DNA from: CAZJHX01 sp964545715
GTDB lineage: Bacteria; Myxococcota_A; UBA9042; GCA-2863065
NCBI GenBank assembly: GCA_964545715.1
Contig: CAZJHX010000150.1
Coordinates: 1-25,420 of the forward strand
Reading direction: 5' to 3'
DNA: 25,420 nucleotides
The notes under the pieces were generated by a model. The model searched no databases. It was not told the DNA's origin and saw only the letters and a list, made by a program, of their open reading frames with translations. The translations under genes were made by a program, and so were the position numbers. Shown piece after piece: positions 7,201 through 13,472 of the stretch; position 1 is the stretch's first letter; every line of letters begins with the position of its first letter.

Positions 7201-8742
7201 TCAGGCGCGCAGAACGGCCGCGGCCGCCAGGCGCCCCGCACCGCCGGAGATCCCCCCGCCGGGATGGGTCCCACCACCGCACAGATACAGATCATCGACC
7301 GGAGTCTTATGACCGGCGCAGCTGGCCAGCGGGCGCATCGACACCAGCTGATCGAGCGCGTGCTCGCCGTGGTAGATGTGTCCCTCGGTCAGCCCGTACT
7401 CGTCCTCGAGATCCTGCGGCGTGAGCACCTGCCGGCCGACCAGCACCTCATCTAAGTTGGGCGCATATCGCTTCAGCCGCGCCAGCACCTGATCGCCGAG
7501 CGCCTGCCGACGCTCATCCGTCCAGCCGCCGTCGCGGTGATACGGCGTGAAGTGCACAATCACCGACGCCACGTGATGCCCCTGGGGCGCCAGCGACGAG
7601 TCCGAAACGGTGGGCACGCGGATGTCCAGATGCGGGATTTCAGAGGTCTGACGGTACTTCACCGCGTCGAACGCGCGCTCCACCGTGTCGACGTCATCGG
7701 CGATCCGCACCGCCTCAAACGCCTGGCCCGGCCGGCCCGCGAAGTCCAGCGCAGCCGACAGGGCGAGGTTCACCTTGGCCGTTGTGCCGCGCATCCGGTA
7801 GTTGCCCACGTCGTGTCCCAACGGCGACGGCAGATCGGCCGGATGCACCAGCGACAGCAGCGTGCGCTTGGGATCGCAGCCCGACACCACCAGGCCATCG
7901 ACGTTGGTTCCGTCCTCCAGCGTGACGCCGACCGCCCGACCGGACTCGATCCGAATCCGCGACACCGGCGCGTCCGTGCGAATCACAGCGTTGGCGGCGG
8001 TACAGGCCTTCTCCAGCGCCGAGACAAGCGCGGCCGGCCCACCCTGAACCCCCGGCCCCCGCAGGCTCTCGTAGATCAGCAGGTTGGCGGTCGTACTCGG
8101 CGAGTGCGGCCCGACATATCCGGCAAAGCACGCGGGCGCGGCCAGACCGGCTACCAGCAGGTCGTTTTCAAAGCGCTCACGCAGCCAGTCAGCCACGGTC
8201 ATGGTCGGCACGCGCATGATCTCGGACATGTCGTCCGCACCCAGGCGACGCAAGCCAAAGCCCAGCTTGAACAGCTGCCAGACCGTGCTCAGATCATCGC
8301 GGGTCACCTCGGGCGGCTCTGTGTCCATCACCTTGGCGAAGAAGCCGCCTATCCGCTTGAAGAACGCGCAGTACTCGGCAAAGGCCTTGGCGTCCGCTGC
8401 AGAGACCTTCGCCAGCTCGTCCGCAGCCGCCGCCGGATCCGGATGCAGCAATATCCCCGGCCCGTCCGCTTGCGGCAGGTACATCGACGGCCGCCGATCC
8501 CGCAGCGCCAGCCCGTGCCCGGTCAGTCCCAGGTCCTTGATAACCTGCGGCCGCACGCGAGACGTGTCGTGAAGCAATCCCGGCACGCTGTACCCGGGGT
8601 GAAACTCTGACGAAGAGGCCAATCCGCCCAGCGTGCTGCGACGCTCCAGAACGGTAACGCGGCGGCCGGCCCTGGCCAGATACGCGGCGCACACCAGGCT
8701 GTTGTGCCCGCCTCCGATGACGACGACATCCTGCCCGCTCAA
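7201..8742 (-). CDS. PYROXD2/CrtI-like FAD-dependent oxidoreductase, paralogue B (513 aa)
   Basis: This is a flavoprotein of the phytoene desaturase / retinol saturase / PYROXD2 superfamily, presumably acting on a small amphipathic substrate at the inner membrane or in the cytoplasm; the substrate is unknown. The N-terminal dinucleotide-binding motif is VVVIGGGHNSLVCAAYLARA, with Ser15 in place of the third Gly of GxGxxG, followed by the acidic strand end VLERR. The C-terminal FAD motif is LYLCGGGTHPGGGISGGAG. The block RQVLTPQDLE...YGLTEGHIYHGE is shared with paralogue A. The start is a TTG (8740-8742) overlapping the TGA of paralogue A (TTGA), with GGAG about 9 bases upstream; the Rossmann strand begins at once, so no later start is possible. 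It is the third gene of the GcvT-oxidoreductase cassette. Confidence 0.92.
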   Translation of the reverse strand: MSGQDVVVIGGGHNSLVCAAYLARAGRRVTVLERRSTLGGLASSSEFHPGYSVPGLLHDTSRVRPQVIKDLGLTGHGLALRDRRPSMYLPQADGPGILLHPDPAAAADELAKVSAADAKAFAEYCAFFKRIGGFFAKVMDTEPPEVTRDDLSTVWQLFKLGFGLRRLGADDMSEIMRVPTMTVADWLRERFENDLLVAGLAAPACFAGYVGPHSPSTTANLLIYESLRGPGVQGGPAALVSALEKACTAANAVIRTDAPVSRIRIESGRAVGVTLEDGTNVDGLVVSGCDPKRTLLSLVHPADLPSPLGHDVGNYRMRGTTAKVNLALSAALDFAGRPGQAFEAVRIADDVDTVERAFDAVKYRQTSEIPHLDIRVPTVSDSSLAPQGHHVASVIVHFTPYHRDGGWTDERRQALGDQVLARLKRYAPNLDEVLVGRQVLTPQDLEDEYGLTEGHIYHGEHALDQLVSMRPLASCAGHKTPVDDLYLCGGGTHPGGGISGGAGRLAAAAVLRA

Positions 8743-10325
8743 ATTGCACCGCTCCGCAAGAGTTCATTGGCTGCGTTAGCGCCCGGCCCGCCCATCACGC
8801 CGCCGCCCGGATGCGCCCCCGAACCGCACAGCCACAGGTGCGAGATCGGCGTCTGGTAGCGCGCCCACTTCGGCGCAGGACGCTGGAAAAACAGCTGCTC
8901 GACGCTCAGCTCACCGTGGAAGATGTTGCCCTCGGTCAGCCCGAAGTCGCGCTCCATATCCAGAGGCGTCACGATCTGCCGGTGCAGAATGAGATCGGAC
9001 AGCCCGGGGCAGTACTGCTCCAGCGTCGCGATGCAAGAGTCCGCCCAGGCCTCGCCCTGGTTGTCCCAGTCCAGCGGCCCCTCCTTCAGGTGGTAGGGCG
9101 CGTACTGCACAAAGATGCTCATCACGTGCTTGCCCGGCGGCGCCACGCTCGGATCGACCAGCGACGGCAGCACCACGTTCATGAACGGCTCGCGCGACCA
9201 CGCCCCGTACTTGGCGTCGTCGTACGCCCGCTCCAGATAGTCGATGCTGGGGCAGATCGCGATGTCGCCTTTGAGGTGCTGCGTGCCCTCCCGATGGCTG
9301 AACTTGGGCAGCGCATCCAGCGCCAGATTGATCTTCCCGGAGCTGCCGCGCAGCTTGTAGCGCTTGATCTGGCGCGTGAAGTCCTCGTCCAGGTTGCTCT
9401 CGCCGACCAACTTCAAGAACGTGCGGTTGGGGTCCAGGCTGGAGATGACCACGTTGGCCTCGATCTCATCGCCGTTCTCCAGCACCACGCCGGTCGCCTG
9501 CCCATTCTTGATGAGCACCTGCGAGATCGACGCCTCACATCGGATCTCCGCGCCATGCTCGACAGCCGCGGACGCCAGCGAGTTGCTGATAGCGCCCATC
9601 CCGCCGCGACAGAAGCCCCACGCGCGAAACGCGCCGTCGATCTCGCCCATGTAGTGATGCAGCAGTACGTACGCGGTGCCCGGGGAGCGGACCCCCAGAA
9701 AGGTGCCGATGATGCCACTGACCGACATCGGGCTCTTTAAGAAGTCGTTCTCGAAGTACTCGTCCAGCAGGTCGACCGCGCTCATCGTCATCAGCTTCAT
9801 CAGGCCGACGCGCTCGTCGCCTGTGAACTGCTTGAGGCGATCCGCCAATACCTTGAAGCCGCCCAGCTTAAAAGGATTCAGGCTGGTCGGATCGGGCGGC
9901 GTCATCTCGATGATCGGCTTCACAAACCGACCCAGCTGGGCCATCGCCGGGCCGAACTCGGGGTACACCTCCGCGTCCTTGACGCTGTACCGCATGATCT
10001 CGCGCCGTGTGCGCTCCCAGTCCGACCACCTGCACAGGCCCGGACCGTCCTGCTCCGGAGTCCACGCGCACTCCAATGGGATGATGTGCAGCCCGTGCCG
10101 CGCCAGCTCCAGCTCACGAATGATGTGCGGGCGCAGCAGGCTGACCACGTAGGAGCACACCGAGTAGGTGTAGCCCGGGTAGATCTCCTCGCTGACCGCG
10201 GCGCCGCCCACCAGATGCCGGCGCTCCAGCACCAACACCTTTCGTCCGGCCTTGGCCAGATACGCCGCACAACACAGCCCGTTGTGCCCACCCCCGATCA
10301 CGATGGCGTCATACCGCTTGCTCAC
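8739..10325 (-). CDS. PYROXD2/CrtI-like FAD-dependent oxidoreductase, paralogue A (528 aa)
   Basis: A second member of the PYROXD2-like flavoprotein family. The Rossmann motif is AIVIGGGHNGLCCAAYLAKA, with GGGHNG at 11-16, followed by VLVLERR. The family block RQIVTPLDMERDFGLTEGNI lies towards the C-terminus, and the C-terminal FAD motif is LWLCGSGAHPGGGVMGGPG. Length and motif order match the family. The start is a GTG (10323-10325) that overlaps the TGA of the GcvT-like gene (GTGA), giving coupled translation. Adjacent paralogues of this sort may form a heterodimer or catalyse successive oxidations. There is no phytoene synthase or other carotenoid gene nearby, so a carotenoid role is unlikely. 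Family assignment is firm; reaction and substrate are unknown. Confidence 0.93.
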   Translation of the reverse strand: MSKRYDAIVIGGGHNGLCCAAYLAKAGRKVLVLERRHLVGGAAVSEEIYPGYTYSVCSYVVSLLRPHIIRELELARHGLHIIPLECAWTPEQDGPGLCRWSDWERTRREIMRYSVKDAEVYPEFGPAMAQLGRFVKPIIEMTPPDPTSLNPFKLGGFKVLADRLKQFTGDERVGLMKLMTMSAVDLLDEYFENDFLKSPMSVSGIIGTFLGVRSPGTAYVLLHHYMGEIDGAFRAWGFCRGGMGAISNSLASAAVEHGAEIRCEASISQVLIKNGQATGVVLENGDEIEANVVISSLDPNRTFLKLVGESNLDEDFTRQIKRYKLRGSSGKINLALDALPKFSHREGTQHLKGDIAICPSIDYLERAYDDAKYGAWSREPFMNVVLPSLVDPSVAPPGKHVMSIFVQYAPYHLKEGPLDWDNQGEAWADSCIATLEQYCPGLSDLILHRQIVTPLDMERDFGLTEGNIFHGELSVEQLFFQRPAPKWARYQTPISHLWLCGSGAHPGGGVMGGPGANAANELLRSGAI

Positions 10326-11590
10326 GGGGCCGCCTCCTGTGTCGGTTCGGCCGCCTGGGCCACCTTTTTCTTCTTCTTCTTCTTGATGCCCGGGGTCGCG
10401 GTCTTGCGCGGCGGGTCGAAGAACGGTCGCGGCACGATCGTCGCCGGCACCGTCTTGCGCTCAAACTCTACGGTCGCCTCAATGTGCAGCTGCGTACCCA
10501 GATCGCCGTACGGCGCCCGGATATGCGCCATCGCCAGGTTCTTCTTCAAAATGGGAGAGAACGTGCCGCTGCTCGCATAGCCAACCTGCTTGCGGCCCCC
10601 GGCATCGGCGTACACCGGCACCGCCGTCCGCCACGCCGATCCGGAGATCTGAGGCGCCAGGTGATGGCGCTCCCACAACGTCTCCAGCTCGTCCCAGTTG
10701 ATGTCCAGCCCGACAAAGCGCCACGCCGGGCCCCGCTCGGCCTCGGCTTTCATCGCCGCCTGACCGATGAACGGCTCCCGATCCAGATGCACCGTCCACT
10801 CCAGACCGAGCTCCAGCGGCGTCGACTTGCGCGACTCGATCACGCAGTGCCGGCTGCTGTAGTAATCCACGCCATTCAGCACAAACCCGGCCTCGACCCG
10901 GGCCATGTCCAGCGCGTCCAGGCCAACCGGCAGCAGCCCGTGACGCGATCCGACGCCCATAATCGAGTCATAGACCGCGCACGCCTTGTCGGCGTCTATC
11001 CACACCTCGAACCCGAGATCACCTGTATACCCGGTGCGACTGACCAATACGTCCACGCCATCCAGCCGTGCCTTTTTGGCGCGAAAGAACCGCAGCTTGC
11101 TCATGTCGATGTCGACGACCTCCGAAAGGATGTCGCGCGAGCGCGGGCCCTGGATCGCCAACGCCGCAATCCGCTGCGTGCTCTCTTCCATCTGCACATC
11201 GAACCCGCGCGCATGACGCTGAAACCACGCCAGCGACGGATCGGCGGAGGTCACCCGAAAGTGGTCCTCCTCCAGCCGTGTCACCGTGCCGTCATCGACG
11301 ACCTTGCCGGCACCGTCGCACCAACACGTGTAGGTAACCCGCCCCACCCGCAGCTTGCTGACGTCGCGCGTCATCACACGCGCCAACACCGCCGCCGCGT
11401 CTGGACCGCGAACCTCGTACTTGAAGAGCGGCGTCACATCCAGAAGGCCGGCGGCGTCCCGAAATGCGTAATATTCCATCTCGTGGCACTCCCGATAGGA
11501 GGCCACGGCGTGATACCCCGCCCAATCCTTCCAGCGCAGGCTCTCGCACAGCGCGGAGGTCCGGGGGTGAAATGGTGACTTCTCTGGCAT
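10322..11590 (-). CDS. GcvT-fold aminomethyltransferase family protein (422 aa)
   Basis: The product has the glycine cleavage T-protein fold, which binds tetrahydrofolate and accepts a one-carbon unit from an amine donor. Visible family blocks are GKVVDDGTV (95-103), carrying the Asp pair that includes the catalytic Asp, RTGYTGDLGFEVW (185-197), and VGLDALDMARVEAGF (222-236). The C-terminal barrel-like region follows, with SPILKKNLAMAHI. After about residue 400 comes an unusual tail with seven consecutive lysines (403-409) and an Ala/Glu/Pro end. No gcvH or gcvP is adjacent, so this is more likely a GcvT-like or DMSP/sarcosine demethylase-like protein than the classic T-protein. It heads the cassette and overlaps paralogue A by 4 bases. 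The start ATG at 11588-11590 has no good Shine-Dalgarno sequence. Confidence 0.9.
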   Translation of the reverse strand: MPEKSPFHPRTSALCESLRWKDWAGYHAVASYRECHEMEYYAFRDAAGLLDVTPLFKYEVRGPDAAAVLARVMTRDVSKLRVGRVTYTCWCDGAGKVVDDGTVTRLEEDHFRVTSADPSLAWFQRHARGFDVQMEESTQRIAALAIQGPRSRDILSEVVDIDMSKLRFFRAKKARLDGVDVLVSRTGYTGDLGFEVWIDADKACAVYDSIMGVGSRHGLLPVGLDALDMARVEAGFVLNGVDYYSSRHCVIESRKSTPLELGLEWTVHLDREPFIGQAAMKAEAERGPAWRFVGLDINWDELETLWERHHLAPQISGSAWRTAVPVYADAGGRKQVGYASSGTFSPILKKNLAMAHIRAPYGDLGTQLHIEATVEFERKTVPATIVPRPFFDPPRKTATPGIKKKKKKKVAQAAEPTQEAAP

Positions 11591-11603
11591 TTTGGCGACC
11601 CGG

Positions 11604-11632
11604 ATTCTGGCATGGTTGTGCTATGGTCTCAA
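11604..11632 (-). promoter_or_regulatory. Candidate promoter for the GcvT-oxidoreductase cassette
   Basis: On the minus strand TTGAGA (11627-11632) and CAGAAT (11604-11609) are 17 bases apart, matching the sigma-70 consensus at 5 and 4 positions. The implied start, near 11597, would leave a leader of only about 7 bases before the ATG. That fits the lack of a ribosome binding site there but makes translation nearly leaderless. It shares bases with the candidate promoter on the other strand. Confidence 0.45.
11619..11627 (+). promoter_or_regulatory. Candidate extended -10 promoter for the 71-residue protein
   Basis: TG-C-TATGGT on the plus strand fits an extended -10 element (TGnTATAAT). No good -35 is seen 16-18 bases upstream. 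Transcription would start near 11634 and give a leader of about 60 bases to the ATG at 11695. The element overlaps the -35 of the divergent candidate promoter, so the two genes could compete for polymerase. Confidence 0.3.
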
Positions 11633-11694
11633 CGTGGGTTCGGGACCGGGCTCACATCCGTCACATATCAACCTTGGGTGGGGAAAGACCGCAA

Positions 11695-11910
11695 ATGAAT
11701 TGGGTCGCAAGGTTATTCACACGTCTGGGTGGCGACGACGTCGCACATCGGCTCAGGCAGGCGTTGGTCGACGATCCGACCAACCCCGATCTTCACGTCG
11801 CGATGGCGCGCCGTGCCCGGGCTGCGGGCGACAGGGCGCGCGTCAGACATCACCTTGATCTCGCGTTCGAGCATCGAAAAGCCAGCTCAGAGGCGGCCGT
11901 CGCTCAGTAG
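11695..11910 (+). CDS. Small TPR-like protein (71 aa)
   Basis: A short protein with no recognised family. Residues 1-15 (MNWVARLFTRLGGDD) look like an amphipathic helix. Residues 16-60 read as one tetratricopeptide-like helix pair: LRQALVDDPTNPDLHVAMAR followed by a second helix RAAGDRARVRHHLDLAF. It has no cysteine, signal peptide or membrane segment, so it should be cytoplasmic, perhaps resting on a membrane by its N-terminus. The ATG is preceded by GGGGAAAG about 8 bases upstream, a better ribosome binding site than most genes here have, which supports it as a real gene. It is divergent from the GcvT-like gene and convergent with the transglutaminase-like gene. A single TPR pair usually needs a partner, and the partner is unknown. 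Confidence 0.65.
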   Translation: MNWVARLFTRLGGDDVAHRLRQALVDDPTNPDLHVAMARRARAAGDRARVRHHLDLAFEHRKASSEAAVAQ

Positions 11911-11919
11911 CGGCGGCCG
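11894..11919. terminator. Strong hairpin between convergent genes (terminator-like)
   Basis: Two 11-base arms (11894-11904 and 11909-11919) flank the 4-base loop CAGT; all pairs form in plus-strand RNA, one of them U-G. The hairpin overlaps the last codons of the 71-residue gene and lies 12 bases beyond the stop of the convergent transglutaminase-like gene, the usual place for a shared transcript end. No T-tract follows on either side, so it is not a textbook intrinsic terminator; Rho-assisted termination or 3' end protection is possible. Confidence 0.45.
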
Positions 11920-11930
11920 GGTCGCGACAC

Positions 11931-13472
11931 TCAGCGCTCGATGTCGAGCAGCTGTGCCTTGAGGCCACCTAACAAACCGATGATTGCGGACGGGTCGTCA
12001 CGGCTCAGGGCGATGTGCGTCCCGTCGATGGGCACCTCGTTCCACGTGGGATCGACCGCGAGCCATCGCCCGGAGACGTAGACCTCGACCCACGCGTCAA
12101 ACGCGAAGCCCGGATCGCTGTCGCCCGCGTACGCCATGCCCGAGACCTCGCGCGCCGGCAGGCCGATCGCCCGCGCCATCGCCGTCAGCAGGCGCGCGTA
12201 CTCCGTACAGTCGCCACGCCCCTCCTTCAGTATCTGGCTGGCGGTCAACGGCGCAGTGGCCAGAGTGTAGGACAGCGCCTTGTTCACCGCCTTCGTCATG
12301 GCCACGACCTTCTGCGCGTCGGTCTTGCCCTTTGTGACGCGGCCCGCCAGCGCGGCCACCTCGGCGTCGTCGTGGTCCACAAACGGCGTCGATAGCAGCC
12401 ACTTCGCACGGTCCTCATCGCTGAGCGGTTGCTGGGGCAGCGCGCTGAGATCCCGGCGATGGACCTCCACCACCTCACCCTCGCGCGTCTGCCGGCTGTC
12501 CTTCAGCGAGACGCCATCCGACGGAAGCCCCGACAGGCGCACCTTCATGCGCCGCACCGACGCCGGGTCGCCCAACCGCTTGTCCAGCGGAACCACCGAC
12601 AGCCGGTACAGGTCCGGCACCGAGACCGCCGGGTTCTTCGCCAGCGCCTCGTCCTCCAGCACCAGCTTCAAGCCCGGGCCCAGCGTCATCTCAAGCGTGC
12701 GCCCCTCTTTGGTAACGCGATTGGTCATCGTGATGCCACGAGTCTTATCGACGCCCTTCACCTGCAGCACGGTCACCGGAACCCCGTTGATCCGGGTCTC
12801 CTTCTCGGAGACCAGGGTCGTGACCACCGACACGTCTTTGAGCTGCTGCCGGTCGAACTGCCAGGCCGTAATCGGCTCGCTCCCAGCCTCTTTCAGGCGG
12901 CGCACCAGGAGCAGCGGCAGGGTGTCCGCGGCGCGCTCTTTGGGGCGCGGCATCGTCTTTTCAGTGCGCCCGGTCGGCGTGACGAGGGAGATATGCAGCG
13001 TGTCACCACGGACCTCACCCGACCGGACCACCCGCCCCGCGCCCGACTGCTCAGTCATCGCAAACCGTCGAATCGCGCCGTCCGGGAGCCGCGCGTACTC
13101 AACCTGGTCGCTCAGCTTCATATTCAGCACGTTGCCCATCCGCTTGATACGCAGCTGAACCAGCGTCGTCAGCCGAATGCCCCCGTCGTCCAGCTGCTCG
13201 ACCCGCTCCTCCGCCCAGCCCGCCTTGTGACCGCTGAGATACACCCCGTAGAACTGATGGCTGCGCAGGTCCAGCGCGGTCTCGGACGACGGTGTCGCAG
13301 CAGCGGCGGGCGGCGTCCTGGGCGCGGTCGGCGCCGGCGGGGTCGTCGCCTTCTCTTTCACCGGAGCGGACTGCGCGGCCTTCGGCTTCTCCGCGGCCTT
13401 CTCGGCGCCCTTGCAGCCCGACGAACCCACGACAAAGACACAGACGATCAGGGTCCAGCGACCCGAATTCAT
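11931..13472 (-). CDS. Transglutaminase-fold lipoprotein with altered catalytic triad (513 aa)
   Basis: A predicted periplasmic or surface lipoprotein. The signal peptide MNSGRWTLIVCVFVVGSSGC ends at Cys20 with a weak lipobox (Ser-Ser-Gly-Cys), followed by a Lys/Ala/Pro-rich tether (21-65). Residues about 66-370 form an all-beta region, and the transglutaminase-like core is at the C-terminus. The nucleophile is Cys422 in GRGDCTEYARLL, and the third triad member is Asp474 in WLAVDPTWNE. The segment that normally reads HAWVEV is FDAWVEV, so Asp459 stands where the catalytic His is expected. The tail GTHIALSRDD matches the same family. It may be a slow or inactive enzyme, or have a shifted His. 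The ATG overlaps the TGA of the giant lipoprotein gene (ATGA, 13469-13472), so the two are coupled. The product could act on the giant protein or on peptidoglycan; that is inference. Confidence 0.88.
   Translation of the reverse strand: MNSGRWTLIVCVFVVGSSGCKGAEKAAEKPKAAQSAPVKEKATTPPAPTAPRTPPAAAATPSSETALDLRSHQFYGVYLSGHKAGWAEERVEQLDDGGIRLTTLVQLRIKRMGNVLNMKLSDQVEYARLPDGAIRRFAMTEQSGAGRVVRSGEVRGDTLHISLVTPTGRTEKTMPRPKERAADTLPLLLVRRLKEAGSEPITAWQFDRQQLKDVSVVTTLVSEKETRINGVPVTVLQVKGVDKTRGITMTNRVTKEGRTLEMTLGPGLKLVLEDEALAKNPAVSVPDLYRLSVVPLDKRLGDPASVRRMKVRLSGLPSDGVSLKDSRQTREGEVVEVHRRDLSALPQQPLSDEDRAKWLLSTPFVDHDDAEVAALAGRVTKGKTDAQKVVAMTKAVNKALSYTLATAPLTASQILKEGRGDCTEYARLLTAMARAIGLPAREVSGMAYAGDSDPGFAFDAWVEVYVSGRWLAVDPTWNEVPIDGTHIALSRDDPSAIIGLLGGLKAQLLDIER

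Noticed and set aside
7157..7282. Longer N-terminus for the collagen-like protein starting at 7282
   Set aside because: It would run into the end of the oxidoreductase gene and add an Arg-rich segment ahead of a good signal peptide.
7201..10325. Carotenoid biosynthesis role for the two CrtI-like proteins
   Set aside because: There is no phytoene synthase, cyclase or other carotenoid gene nearby, and the motifs fit the PYROXD2-like branch better.
10364..10387. T-rich run resembling a terminator tail
   Set aside because: It is the antisense of the poly-Lys codons inside the GcvT-like gene, with no preceding hairpin.
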